Below the pieces are notes generated by a model. That model saw only the letters and a list, made by a program, of their open reading frames with translations, had not been told where the DNA came from and did not search any database. DNA of 46,972 bases from Streptomyces sp. AC550_RSS872 (lineage in GTDB: Bacteria > Actinomycetota > Actinomycetes > Streptomycetales > Streptomycetaceae), in NCBI RefSeq assembly GCF_019049285.1, contig NZ_JAGMUL010000120.1:1-46972 (forward strand), given 5' to 3'. Below, in pieces: positions 8,339 through 17,850 of the stretch (positions are counted from its first letter, which is position 1; every line of letters begins with the position of its first letter). The translations under genes and the position numbers were made by a program.

Positions 8339-10324
8339 ATGACCATCCGCAGCCTGACCGACCGCCTGGGCGGCCTCGCCTACGGCGGTGACTACAACCC
8401 CGAGCAGTGGGACGAACCGGTGTGGAAGGAGGACGACGCGCTGATGCGCCGGGCCAGGGTCAACCTGGCCACCGTAGGTGTCTTCTCCTGGGCCCTGCTG
8501 GAACCGGACGAGGGCCGCTACGACTTCGCCTGGCTCGACGCCCACATCGACCGCCTCCACGCGAACGGCGTGGCCGTCGACCTCGCCACCCCGACTGCCT
8601 CCCCGCCGCCCTGGTTCACCCTGGCCCACCCCGACGCGCTGCCGGTCACCCCGGACGGCACCCGCCTCACCCACGGCAGCCGCGACACTTACTGCCTCAC
8701 CGCGCCCGCCTACCGCACCGCGGCCCGCCGGATCGCCTCCGCCCTGGCCGAACGCTACGGAGAGCACCCCGCCCTCGCCCTGTGGCACGTGCACAACGAG
8801 TACGGCACGCTCTGCTACTGCGACCACACGGCCGCGGCCTTCAGGGTGTGGCTGCGCGCACGCCACGGCTCGTTGGACGCCCTCAACGAGGCCTGGGGAA
8901 CGGCTTTCTGGAGCCAGCGCTATACCTCCTGGGAGCAGGTGCTGCCGCCGCGCGTAACGCAGTGGCACAAGAACCCCGGCCGGGCACTGGACTTCCACCG
9001 CTTCTGGTCGGACGAGATCGTTGCCGCCTACTGCGAGCAGCGCGACGCGATCCGTGCCCACAGCGACCGGCCGGTGACGACCAACCTGATGCTCCCCGCC
9101 TACCAGAACGTCGACCTGTGGGCCCTGGCCCGCGAACTCGACGTCGTCACGTCCGACCAGTACCCCGGCTCACCCGGTCTGGACGCCGCCGCCGACGCCG
9201 CCTTCCACGCCGACCGCACCCGCTCCCTGGCCGGCGGCCACCCCTGGCTGCTGATGGAACAGGGCACCAGTACCGTCTACGACCGCGACCGGGTCCTGGC
9301 CAAGGAGCCCGGGGACATCCTGCGCCACACCCTCGGCCACATCGCCCGCGGTTCGGAGGGCGCCCTCTTCTTCCAGTGGCGCCAGTCCCGCGCCGGCGCC
9401 GAGACGTGGCACTCGGCGATGGTCCCGCACGCGGGCCCCGACAGCCGCATCTTCCGTGAGGTCGCGCAGGTCGGCGAGGCGGTCGCCCGGCTCGGCGAGC
9501 TGGCGGGATCGACGGTCACCGCTTCGGTGGCGGTCCTGCACGAAGCGGACGCCTGGTGGGCGCTCGGCGTGGACGGCCTGCCCTCGGCGGACCTCGACTA
9601 CCACGCGGCACTCGGCCGGGCGCACCGGGCACTGTGGGACGCCGGCGTCACCGTCGACTTCGCGCACCCCGAGCACGACTTGAGCCGCTTCCCGCTCGTC
9701 ATCGCACCGGCCCTGTTCCTCCTGTCCGACGGGGCGGCCGAGAACCTGCGCCGTTACGTCGCCGACGGCGGAACCCTCCTCGTCCAGCACGCGAGCGGAT
9801 ACGTCGACGACCGCATGCACGCCCGCCTCGGCGGCTACCCCGCCGAGCCGCTGCGCGAGGCGCTGGGCATCCGCGTCGAGGAGTACCGGCCGCTGCGGCG
9901 GGACGAGCGGATCGCCCTGTCGGACGGATCGCACGGCACCGTCTGGAGCGAGTCGCTTCGCGCCGAAGGTGCGGACACGCTCGCCGCCTACGCCGAGGGC
10001 ATGCTCGCCGGCAGCCCGGCGCTGACCCGTCACCGCTTCGGCACCGGACAGGGCTGGTACCTCTCGACCCGCCTGGACGACGCCGGCTACGCCGCCCTGG
10101 TCGCCCGGCTGCTCGACGAGGCGGGGGTGGGTCCCGAGGTGCCGGGCCTGCCCGCTCAGGTCGAGGCCGTCATCCGACGCGCCCCGGACGGCCGTCGCTG
10201 GCGCGTCCTGATCAGCCACCGACCCGAGCCCGTGCCCCTGCCCGAGCCCGCCCACGACCTGCTCACGGGCAGCACATTGTCCGAACTGCCGCCCGGCGGC
10301 TGCGCGGTGCTCCGTACCGCCTGA
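8339..10324 (+). CDS. GH42 beta-galactosidase
   Basis: This 661-residue predicted cytoplasmic enzyme hydrolyses terminal beta-D-galactosides; in this context the target may be galactosylated xyloglucan or galactan oligosaccharides (an alpha-L-arabinopyranosidase side activity occurs in the family). The barrel begins with LAYGGDYNPEQWDEPVW. The acid/base Glu is in LWHVHNEYGTLCYCD (E154) and the nucleophile in WLLMEQGTS (E307), after the typical VTSDQYPG. The trimerisation domain (about 400-590, VIAPALFLLSDGAAENLRRY) and the C-terminal beta domain follow, so the gene is full length. No signal peptide is present. GAGGA precedes the ATG. It is the first gene of the rightward operon, 72 bp before the GH36 relic. 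Confidence 0.95.
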   Translation: MTIRSLTDRLGGLAYGGDYNPEQWDEPVWKEDDALMRRARVNLATVGVFSWALLEPDEGRYDFAWLDAHIDRLHANGVAVDLATPTASPPPWFTLAHPDALPVTPDGTRLTHGSRDTYCLTAPAYRTAARRIASALAERYGEHPALALWHVHNEYGTLCYCDHTAAAFRVWLRARHGSLDALNEAWGTAFWSQRYTSWEQVLPPRVTQWHKNPGRALDFHRFWSDEIVAAYCEQRDAIRAHSDRPVTTNLMLPAYQNVDLWALARELDVVTSDQYPGSPGLDAAADAAFHADRTRSLAGGHPWLLMEQGTSTVYDRDRVLAKEPGDILRHTLGHIARGSEGALFFQWRQSRAGAETWHSAMVPHAGPDSRIFREVAQVGEAVARLGELAGSTVTASVAVLHEADAWWALGVDGLPSADLDYHAALGRAHRALWDAGVTVDFAHPEHDLSRFPLVIAPALFLLSDGAAENLRRYVADGGTLLVQHASGYVDDRMHARLGGYPAEPLREALGIRVEEYRPLRRDERIALSDGSHGTVWSESLRAEGADTLAAYAEGMLAGSPALTRHRFGTGQGWYLSTRLDDAGYAALVARLLDEAGVGPEVPGLPAQVEAVIRRAPDGRRWRVLISHRPEPVPLPEPAHDLLTGSTLSELPPGGCAVLRTA

Positions 10325-10396
10325 CTGCCCCCCGCGTCCCTCCCTTACCGTCAGGGCCCGCCCCCGCGCGTCCTGCCCCCTACCAGAAAGACCATC

Positions 10397-12055
10397 ATGA
10401 CCGGCGCACCGCAGACTCTCCGCTGGGGCCACGCGGCCCTGGAGGTCGAGATCGACGTCGGCGAGGACTGCACCGCCCGCCTCACCCGCATCGGCCTCCC
10501 CGGCGGGACACCCCCCGAGCGGCGTAACTGGCCTCCGCTGCCCCTGCTGGAGGTGACGGCCACGGGGCACGGCCGCGCCTGGTCGAGCGGGCGTCTCATC
10601 GACTCGCAGCACAACGGCGGCGGCTGGCACTGGGAGTGCGGTGAACGCGACCAGCTCGCCTACCTGGCCCTGTTCGGCCCCACCGACACCCACCACGGAT
10701 GGCGCCATCCCCTGGGGCCCGGCGGCGAGTTCCACACCGTACCCGTCGCCCTCGCCTTCAGCGCCGACGGCGGCCCGGACGACGCGTTCGCCGCGCTGAC
10801 CCGTTACCGCCGCACGGCCCGCCGCCCGCACTCCGACCACCGGCGCCTCCCCGTCATCTTCAACGACTACATGAAACTGCCTGATGGGCGACCCCACAAC
10901 GGAGAAACTGCTGCCGCTGATCGACGCGGCGGCCGAGGCGGGCGCGGAGTACTTCGTCATCGACGCCGGCTGGTACGACGACGAGAACGGCGGCTGGTTG
11001 GGACAGCGTCGGCGCCTGGGAGCCGGCCGCCTCCCGATTCCCCGGGGACCGCGGGATCCACGAGGTGCTGGACCGCATCCGGGTGCGCGGCATGGTGCCC
11101 GGCCTGTGGTTGGAGCCGGAGGTGATCGGCGTACGCAGCCCCATGGCGAAGGCCCTGCCGGACGAGGCCTTCTTCCGCCGCGACGGCGTTCGCGTCACCG
11201 AAACCGGCCGCCACCACCTGGACCTGCGTCATCCAGCCGCCCGCGCCCACCTCGACCAGGTCGTGGACCGTCTGGTCGGCGAGTGGGGCGTCGGCTACCT
11301 CAAGCTCGACCACAACATCGACCCCGGCTCCGGCACCAGCGCCCACCCCGGCGAGACCCCGGGCGCCGGTCTGCTCGGCCACAACCGGGCGCAGCTGGAC
11401 TGGCTCGACGGCATCCTGGACCGCTACCCGCACCTGGTGGTGGAGAACTGCGCCTCCGGCGGCATGCGCTGGGACCACGCCCTTCTGTCGCGGCTGCAAC
11501 TGCAACCAGCAGAACCTCCAGCTGTACGCACCGATCGCCGCCTCCGCGCCCACCGCCGTCACCCCCGAGCAGGGCGCCGTCTGGGCCTACCCGCTGCCGG
11601 AGGACTCCCTCGACGAGGTCGCCTTCACCATGGCGAGCGCACTCCTCGGCCGCATCCACCTGTCCGGCCTGCTCTCGGATCTGCGGCCCGAGGCCCGGGC
11701 CCTGGTTCACGAGGCCGTCACCGTGTACAAGGCCATCCGTGCCGACCTGCCTCAGGCCGTCCCCGCATGGCCGTTCGGCCTGCCGGCCCGGGACGACCCG
11801 TGGCTCGCCCTGGCCCTGCGCACCCCGGCCACCACCTACCTCACCGTGTGGCGCCGCCCCGGCGCAGAGTCCACCATGAGCCTTCTCCTGCCTCACCTCC
11901 GCGGCTCCGCCGCTCGCGTCGACGGCCTCTACCCCACCGCGAGCCAGGCCGTCGCCGCCTGGAACCCCGATGCCGCCGACCTCACGCTGACGCTGCCCAC
12001 AGCTCCGTCCGCCGTGCTGCTCCGCCTCACCCACACGGTGCCGGACGCACCCTGA
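10397..12055 (+). pseudogene. GH36 alpha-galactosidase, inactivated by three frame changes
   Basis: The GH36 family can be read through in pieces: an N-terminal beta-sandwich (RLIDSQHNGGGWHWECGERD) up to VIFNDYM; a frame change near 10880; then EYFVIDAGWYDDENGGW; a one-base insertion near 10999 (TGGTTGG for TGGTGG); then MVPGLWLEPEVIGVRSPMAK and the nucleophile region GYLKLDHNIDPGSGTS, ENCASGGMRWDHALLS; and a third change near 11505, after which NLQLYAPIAASAPTAVTPEQ continues to a normal C-terminus. The third lesion also removes about four residues, including the SDQ acid/base Asp. The three lesions make it a pseudogene unless they are sequencing errors, but the loss of the catalytic residue argues against simple error. 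It lies between intact GH42 and GH43 genes. Confidence 0.85.
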
Positions 12056-12106
12056 ACCGCCGGTGTCACCTGACAACGACCCGCTGAAGGAAAGGGACTT
12101 GGCCCA

Positions 12107-13618
12107 ATGTCAGAAATACAGCGGGCGGACGCCACCATGACCAACCCCGTGATCCCCGGCTTCCACCCGGACCCCAGCGTCTGCCGCGTGGGCGACGACT
12201 ACTATCTCGTCTGCTCCAGCTTCGAGTACTTCCCCGGCATCCCCGTCTTCCACAGCCGGGACCTGGTGCACTGGACGCAGATCGGCAACGCCCTGGACCG
12301 GCCGGCCCAACTGCGCCTGCCGGCCTCCATGCCATCCTCCGGCGGGATCTACGCTCCCACCCTGCGCCACCACGACGGACGTTTCTGGCTGATCGTCACC
12401 AACGTGGCCAAGGGCGAGGGCAACATGCTGTTCACCGCCACCGACCCGGCCGGGCCCTGGTCCGACCCGGTCCGACTGCCAGAGGTGAAGGGCATCGACC
12501 CGGATCTCGCCTGGGACGAGGACGGCACCTGCTGGTGCACGGTCGCCGGAGGCGCGCAGGTCCGTATCGACCCGTACACCGGCGAGACGTTCGGATCTGC
12601 GCACCAGGTGTGGGCCGGTACCCCTGGCGCCCAGGCGCCGGAGGCGCCGCATCTGTACCACATCGGCGCGTACTGGTACCTGCTCATCGCCGAGGGCGGC
12701 ACCGAGCGCGGCCACGCCGTCTCGATCGCCCGCGGGCGTACGCCCACCGGCCCGTTCGAGCCGTGCCCGGCCAATCCGGTCCTCACCCACCGCGGCACTC
12801 ACCGCCCGATCCAGAACACCGGGCACGCCGACCTGGTCCAAGGACCCGACGGCTCCTGGTGGTTGGTGCTGCTGGGGGTCCGCCCGCGCGGTGGCACCCC
12901 CGGCTGGCACGTGCTGGGACGCGAGACGTTCCTCGCACCGGTGACGTGGGTGGGGGACTGGCCCGTCGTCGGCGAGGTGCCGTCCGTTCTGCCCGCGCCG
13001 GCATGGCCGCTCGTGCCCGGCCCGGCCGAGGAGGTCCGGGACGACTTCGACCTCAGCGAGCTGCGGCCGCAGTGGATCTCCGTGCGCGACCGTCCCGCCA
13101 AGCACTGCACCACCAAGGAACGGTCCGGCTGGCTGACCCTGCGGGCCGGCGGCGCCTCGCTGGACGAGCCGGACGTCGTCTTCGCCGGCCGCCGTCAGCA
13201 GCACCTGTCCTGCCGGGTACGCACCCGGATCGACCCCGCCGAAGGGCGCGGTGGCCTCGCCGTCCGCCTGGACGAGGAGCACCACTACGAGATCGAGGCG
13301 GCCGAGGGGCAAGTACGCGTCCTGAGCCGCGTCGGACCGTTCCGCACCGTCGTGGCATCCCGTCCCGTGCCCGCCGGGCCCGTGGTTCTGCGCCTCGACG
13401 TCTCCGACGCCCCTCCGAACGGCCCCCGCACCGGTCCCGACGTCCTCACGTTCGGCGTCGAGGAGCCGGACGGCACCTTCATCCCACTCGGCGCACTCGA
13501 CGGCCGCTACCTGTCGACCGAGGTGGCAGGCGGCTTCACCGGACGGGTCATCGGCCTGTACGCCGCGGCCGGCACAGTCCACTTCGACTGGTTCGACTAC
13601 GAGCCGCTCGGCCTCTGA
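12107..13618 (+). CDS. GH43 beta-xylosidase/alpha-L-arabinofuranosidase
   Basis: This 503-residue predicted intracellular enzyme has a five-bladed propeller followed by a beta-sandwich domain (from about residue 305, DDFDLSELRPQWISVRDRP), the architecture of XynB-type GH43 subfamilies. The catalytic base Asp is in IPGFHPDPSVC (D22), the pKa-modulating Asp in KGIDPDLAWDEDG (D131) and the general acid Glu in QAPEAPHLY (E179). It would release xylose or arabinose from side-chain or backbone oligosaccharides; sequence alone cannot decide which. The ATG at 12107 has a purine-rich GGAAAGGG upstream, and an ATG at 12137 is an alternative. It follows the GH36 relic by 51 bp and precedes GH5 by 118 bp, in one operon. 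Confidence 0.93.
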   Translation: MSEIQRADATMTNPVIPGFHPDPSVCRVGDDYYLVCSSFEYFPGIPVFHSRDLVHWTQIGNALDRPAQLRLPASMPSSGGIYAPTLRHHDGRFWLIVTNVAKGEGNMLFTATDPAGPWSDPVRLPEVKGIDPDLAWDEDGTCWCTVAGGAQVRIDPYTGETFGSAHQVWAGTPGAQAPEAPHLYHIGAYWYLLIAEGGTERGHAVSIARGRTPTGPFEPCPANPVLTHRGTHRPIQNTGHADLVQGPDGSWWLVLLGVRPRGGTPGWHVLGRETFLAPVTWVGDWPVVGEVPSVLPAPAWPLVPGPAEEVRDDFDLSELRPQWISVRDRPAKHCTTKERSGWLTLRAGGASLDEPDVVFAGRRQQHLSCRVRTRIDPAEGRGGLAVRLDEEHHYEIEAAEGQVRVLSRVGPFRTVVASRPVPAGPVVLRLDVSDAPPNGPRTGPDVLTFGVEEPDGTFIPLGALDGRYLSTEVAGGFTGRVIGLYAAAGTVHFDWFDYEPLGL

Positions 13619-13736
13619 ACCGGCGCGGCGAGCCGAGACACCACGTCGGCTTCCGAAGACGCCCCGCCCCCCTTGCTGCCTGCCGCTCCATCCCCAAACG
13701 GGCGGAACCCGCTCGGCCAACAGAGAGAGGTCAGAG

Positions 13737-15491
13737 ATGAAGGGAACGCACCACCCCACCGACCGACGCAGAGGCGGCCCACGCCGGGTGCTCGGTCTGC
13801 TGCTGGCGCTGGTCGCCGCGATCGGGCTGACCAGCACCACCGCGTTCGCCGAACCGTCCCACAAGGACGCGTCCGCGGCGACGAAGAACATCGCGCTCAG
13901 CCCGATGGGCACGGTGGCCGCGATGCAGCCCAGCTGGAACCTCGGCAACACCCTGGACGCCATCCCCGACGAGACGTCCTGGGGCAACCCGCTGGTCACC
14001 AAGTCCCTGTTCGACACCATCAAGGCCCAGGGCTTCCGCAGTGTCCGTATCCCCGTGACGTGGACCGACCACCAGTCCTCCACCGCCCCCTACACGATCG
14101 ACGCGACGTGGATGAACCGCGTCAAGCAGGTCGTCGACTGGGCTCTGGCCAATGACCTCTACGTCGTGATCAACATCCACCACGACTCGTGGCAGTGGAT
14201 CGCGAAGATGCACACCGACCACGACAACGTCCTGGCCCGTTTCAAGGCCTCCTGGACCCAGATCGCCGCCACGTTCAAGGACTACCCGCAGAGCCTGCTC
14301 TTCGAGAGCAACAACGAGCCGCAGTTCGACAACACCACCGACGCCCAGGGCATCCAGTACAACGACGAACTGAACACCGCGTTCCACACGGTGGTGCGCC
14401 AGTCCGGCGGCAACAACGCGACCCGGCTGCTCGTCCTGCCGACCCTGCACACGAATTCCGGCCAGGTCTTCCTGGACGCGCTGGTCAGCAACATGAAGTC
14501 GCTGAACGACCCCAACCTCGTGGCCACCACGCACTACTACAGCTGGTACCCGTTCAGCGTGAACGTCGCCGGCGGCACGCACTTCGACGCCACCGCGCAG
14601 AAGGACCTGACCGACAACTTCGCCCGGCTCCGCGACACCCTCGTCTCCAAGGGAATCCCCGTCTACCTGGGCGAGTACGGCCTGTTGAGTTACCCCGACC
14701 ACTTCCAACGCGCGCCGCGTGTCGAACGTGGCGAGGCACTGAAGTACTTCGAGATGTTCGGATACGAGGCCCGCATCTCCGGGGTGACCACGGCCCTGTG
14801 GGACGCCTACAACTTCCTGAACCGCTCCACGATGGAGTGGCGAGAGCCCGAGCTGGTCAACCAGATCAAGTCGGGCTGGACCACCCGCTCCGGCACCGCC
14901 TCCTCGGACCGTGTCTTCCTGGCGAAGTCGAGTGCGATCACCGCAAGAACGCTCACCCTGAACCCGAACGGCACCACCTTCCGGGGCGTGTGGCAGGGCA
15001 GCACAAAGCTCGTCCGGGGCAAGGACTACACCGTCTCCGGCAACCAGCTCACGCTCACCGCCGCCGCGCTGACCCGGCTCGCCGGGGACCGCGCCTACGG
15101 GATCAACGCGACGATCGAGGCCCGTTTCTCCCGGGGTCTGCCCTGGAAGATCCACGTGACCACGTATGACAGGCCCGTGCTCTCCGACGCGACCGGCGAC
15201 GCCGGCGGTCTCACCATCCCCACCCAATACCGCGGTGACCAGCTGGCCACCATGGAGGCCACGTACGCCGACGGCACCAACGCCGGCCCGACCGACTGGA
15301 CTCCCTACCAGGAATTCAACGAGGCCTTCTCTCCCGACTACCCGGGCAACGGTCTTCTCCTCACCTCCAAGTTCGTCAACTCACTGCGTGACAACACCCA
15401 GGCGACGCTCGTCTTCCACTTCTGGAGCGGAGCCACCGTGACGTACAAGGTGACGAAGAGCTCAGGCTCGGTGACCGGAACCGTCGCCTGA
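13737..15491 (+). CDS. Secreted GH5 endoglucanase/xyloglucanase with CBM_X2 and CBM46-like modules
   Basis: 584 residues. A long basic N-region and hydrophobic core end at TAFA (38), predicting signal peptidase I cleavage and export. The GH5 barrel (about 45-385) shows WNLGNTLDAIPDETSWGNP, FRSVRIPVTW, VVINIHHDSW, the acid/base in FESNNEPQF (E194) and the nucleophile in VYLGEYGLLSY (E313). Next is an Ig-like CBM_X2 module (about 395-480) and a CBM46-like module (about 485-580), the three-part layout of GH5 subfamily 4 enzymes such as Bacillus Cel5B, which use the CBM46 in xyloglucan cleavage. I infer an endo-acting enzyme that starts polysaccharide breakdown outside the cell. GAGAGGT precedes the ATG. 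It is the last gene of the rightward operon, followed by a strong hairpin. Confidence 0.92.
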   Translation: MKGTHHPTDRRRGGPRRVLGLLLALVAAIGLTSTTAFAEPSHKDASAATKNIALSPMGTVAAMQPSWNLGNTLDAIPDETSWGNPLVTKSLFDTIKAQGFRSVRIPVTWTDHQSSTAPYTIDATWMNRVKQVVDWALANDLYVVINIHHDSWQWIAKMHTDHDNVLARFKASWTQIAATFKDYPQSLLFESNNEPQFDNTTDAQGIQYNDELNTAFHTVVRQSGGNNATRLLVLPTLHTNSGQVFLDALVSNMKSLNDPNLVATTHYYSWYPFSVNVAGGTHFDATAQKDLTDNFARLRDTLVSKGIPVYLGEYGLLSYPDHFQRAPRVERGEALKYFEMFGYEARISGVTTALWDAYNFLNRSTMEWREPELVNQIKSGWTTRSGTASSDRVFLAKSSAITARTLTLNPNGTTFRGVWQGSTKLVRGKDYTVSGNQLTLTAAALTRLAGDRAYGINATIEARFSRGLPWKIHVTTYDRPVLSDATGDAGGLTIPTQYRGDQLATMEATYADGTNAGPTDWTPYQEFNEAFSPDYPGNGLLLTSKFVNSLRDNTQATLVFHFWSGATVTYKVTKSSGSVTGTVA

Positions 15492-15500
15492 CCCTTCCCC

Positions 15501-15528
15501 GCCCCGGGTGTCCCCTGGCGCCCGGGGC
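15501..15528 (+). terminator. Hairpin terminator after GH5
   Basis: A 10-bp stem (GCCCCGGGTG pairing with CGCCCGGGGC, one T-G wobble) and an 8-nt loop lie 10 bases beyond the GH5 stop. It marks the end of the rightward glycosidase operon. Confidence 0.8.
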
Positions 15529-16195
15529 TCTCTTCCTGCCCGGTCACGGCCCAGTTCACCATCCCCGTCCAGTTGGCCTCACCCTGCACTGGCTGGGCGT
15601 GGCCGCCCCCGAGACCCCGGCCCGGGGGCCCCGCCCAAGCGGCCCTGGACCTGGCGCTGGGCTGCCTCGCCGTCGCCCAGGGCAGCTGGCCCGCCGTCGT
15701 CCTCCTCGGCGCGGACGCCCGTATCACCCTGGACCCCGGCGTTTACGCCACACCGTCTAGAGGTTGTCCCGCAAGCCTCCTGCGCGGCGTCAGGCTTCGG
15801 TGCGGTCCTGTGCGGCGGCCGATTCACGCAGCTGTGTGCCGGAAGCCTCACGCCACTCGTTCGCGACGTCGCGGGTTTCATCCAGGGCTGGATCGCGACG
15901 ACCCCCAGGTGCATAGGCCGGGGATCGATCTGCACGTAGCGGCACGTGGGCGCAGTACCACGCCCGCTTGGCGCCTGCTCGCTCCGCTTCCGTGGCTCGA
16001 CGAGCACGGCGGTGGCCAGTCGGTTCACGGAGTGATTAATCCACGGTTCAGTCAGTGCGATCTTGTCGCGGACCCGGCTGGGTACGGGTACGGCCATCGC
16101 GTGATCATCGGGGGTTGTGTGGACTCCTGAAGATCGTGCGGTGACCGCAGGCCAAAGCGTAGACACTGTCCGCTGGTGGGCGATGTTCGAGCAGG
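15529..16195. other. Gap with faint coding remnants, no secure gene
   Basis: This stretch of nearly 670 bases has several short protein-like patches but no intact gene. On the plus strand LDLALGCLAVAQGSWPAVVL (near 15640-15700) reads like an interrupted protein tail. On the minus strand RVRDKIALTEPWINHSVNRL (near 16070-16010) and, in another frame, ETRDVANEWREASGTQLRES (near 15880-15810) read like a decayed gene. I do not recognise any of them. GAGGTTGTCCCGCAAG (15762-15777) resembles an IS end but has no partner nearby. Confidence 0.3.
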
Positions 16196-16396
16196 TCATG
16201 GCCCGGCATCGTCGCCCAGGAAGCCCAGTTGCAAGCTTCCGACGATAACGGATGCGATCGCCACCGCGAAGAAGCCGACCGGCATCGGGGAGGCGATGGG
16301 GTGGAGGTTGATGCGGGTCATCGCCCGCAGGTCCGGTTCGAAATGCCTGCCTATCGGCTCGGCCCGCTGCCCAGACGATTCGGGACTGCTCCTCAT
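16196..16396 (-). pseudogene. N-terminal fragment of a GPR1/FUN34/YaaH (acetate transporter)-like membrane protein
   Basis: The fragment starts at an ATG with AGGAG six to ten bases upstream and reads through a hydrophilic N-terminus into INLHPIASPMPVGFFAVAIA followed by SVIVGSLQLGFL, which resembles the N-terminal motif and first membrane helix of Streptomyces acetate/succinate channel proteins. It stops after 66 residues where the family has about 200 more with six helices, so it is a truncated relic despite a good ribosome binding site. The family call rests on one short segment. Confidence 0.45.
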
Positions 16397-16775
16397 GGTG
16401 AACTCTCCTGTAAGTCGCGTTTGTGGTTGCAAGGGAGGGGGGGTGACCCTTGCGACAGTCGGCATGTGTCGCTCGGGGCATCGCCAGTGCCTGCCCCACC
16501 GAGGGCACTCCGTTCCGGTAGGTAGTTGAGCCCGCTCCGTGTGAAGTGGCGATTGCTGATCGTCCGTGCACGGCACCTGCACTACACGCGCACCTCGCGA
16601 GATGTGCTTCGCTCAGCAGCCCCGCACCTGGTGCGGGGCGCGGGCGCGGGAGGCCGGTGTCCGGTTCCCGCCCCAGAGCCCGCGCCAGGCCGACCACGAT
16701 GCACGCCGCGTAACGGCACGACGTGGCGATGCTCGCACCGAGCCACGGCCGTGAGCACTGGCGGTTGAGGCCCGT
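16397..16775. other. Gap with two hairpins, no gene
   Basis: No gene is supported in these 379 bases. GCAAGGG (16429-16435) pairs with CCCTTGC (16447-16453) just upstream of the truncated transporter gene and could be an operator or leader hairpin. GCCCCGCAC-CTG-GTGCGGGGC (16619-16639) is a perfect 9-bp hairpin that could terminate transcription coming from the dps gene on the right. Confidence 0.4.
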
Positions 16776-17330
16776 TCAGGCACCGACAAGGGGTGTGTCG
16801 ACCAAATGCTCGGCCAGGAACCATGCCTGGAGTTCGCCGGTCCGGATCACCTGTGAGACCAGAAGGTCGCTGGTGCCGTCATCGCCCAACTCCGCGATAC
16901 GGGCCGCCGCGTCGTGGGCCTGGGTCAGGATGGTCTCGTGTGCCTCCAGCAACCGCGACAGCATGGCCGGCACCTCCTCCACACCGTCCGGAGGACGCGG
17001 GATCGAGGTGATCGCGGCGACGTGCCGGGGATCCCCCACCGCGACACCGCCCAGGGTCTGGACCCGTTCGGCGAGGGCGTCGATGAGTTCGAGCTGTTCT
17101 CCCGCGTGCTTGTCCAGTACCAGATGCAGCTGGTAGAAGGTCGCCCCGCGCATCAGCCAGTGATGCTTCTTGTAAAGGCCGTAGAGGATCGGAGTGTCGG
17201 CCAGGACTTTATTGAGCCGCTGGCAGGAGTACACACGGGTTTCGTAGGACAGGCCGAGGGGGAACAGCTTGACGGTCGCGAACTCCTGGATGATCTGGCC
17301 CTTCTGATGCAGCCGCGGCTGGCTGCTCAC
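16776..17330 (-). CDS. Dps-like ferritin (DNA starvation/stationary phase protection protein)
   Basis: A 184-residue four-helix ferritin-like protein of the Dps family, which assembles into 12-subunit shells that oxidise and store iron and protect DNA. Visible features are LYKKHHWLMRGATFYQLHLV and LDKHAGEQLELIDALAERVQ, supplying the inter-subunit ferroxidase His, His, Asp and Glu, then PRPPDGVEEVPAMLSRLLEA and a C-terminal ELQAWFLAEHLVDTPLV. I chose GTG 17330 from the expected family N-terminus (VSSQPRLHQKG); no good ribosome binding site precedes it, and the frame is open far upstream into an integrase relic. The gene therefore seems to have lost its native 5' region, and it may be expressed poorly or from a foreign promoter. 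Confidence 0.85.
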   Translation of the reverse strand: MSSQPRLHQKGQIIQEFATVKLFPLGLSYETRVYSCQRLNKVLADTPILYGLYKKHHWLMRGATFYQLHLVLDKHAGEQLELIDALAERVQTLGGVAVGDPRHVAAITSIPRPPDGVEEVPAMLSRLLEAHETILTQAHDAAARIAELGDDGTSDLLVSQVIRTGELQAWFLAEHLVDTPLVGA

Positions 17331-17334
17331 GTGC

Positions 17335-17850
17335 TGCGAGCTGATGGTAGCGATCTGCGCGTACGTCCGGAGCGTGAACCCTGGGTCCGAGTGACCGAGC
17401 CACCGGGCCAGGGAGGCGACCGACTCGCCGACCTCCAGCTGCTCGGCGGCATAGAAGTGGCGGCTGGCCTTGCGATTAGGCCCGGTCACGAGGAGTGGTA
17501 CGTCCTCGGCCGGCGGTGCTTGGCCTCCACCGGCGTCTCGGCCGGGCGCGGGTCGTCCCACGCCATGGTGACCGGCACAGGAGCGAAGAGCTCCATGTGC
17601 TGCCGCACAGCCTTGGCCACATCGAGGGCACAGGCACGTCACGGACATTGCGGCCATTGGGCCATGCGAAGCACAGCTTCGTCCGCACCATCTTGAACTG
17701 ACGCCGGACGTGGACGACTTCTTCGTCCAAGTCAAAGTCCTCCACAGCCAGGCCGAACGCCTCTCCCTGCCGAAAGCCGAGACCCGCGCCCGACGAACCC
17801 GCTGCGCGATGCGCTCAAGGGGGACGGGACACCGCTCCGGGTGGGCCACC
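17335..17850 (-). pseudogene. Relic of a phage/ICE tyrosine integrase (C-terminal half)
   Basis: Pieces in three frames read as a serial tyrosine recombinase: EDFDLDEEVVHVRRQFKMVR with KLCFAWPNGRNVRDVPVP (17745-17602), then in another frame MELFAPVPVTMAWDDPRP, AETPVEAKHRRPRTY, then LLVTGPNRKASRHFYAAEQL and ASLARWLGHSDPGFTLRTYA. The catalytic His/Arg of RHFY, the His of LGHSD and the tyrosine of RTY remain visible, but two frame changes and loss of the N-terminal arm-binding and core-binding regions make it dead. The remaining sequence stops right after the catalytic tyrosine and joins the dps gene. Confidence 0.8.

Noticed and set aside
12110..14083. Minus-strand open frame across GH43 and the start of GH5
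   Set aside because: It spans two convincing genes on the other strand, including their start regions and the intergenic gap, and has no recognisable motif.
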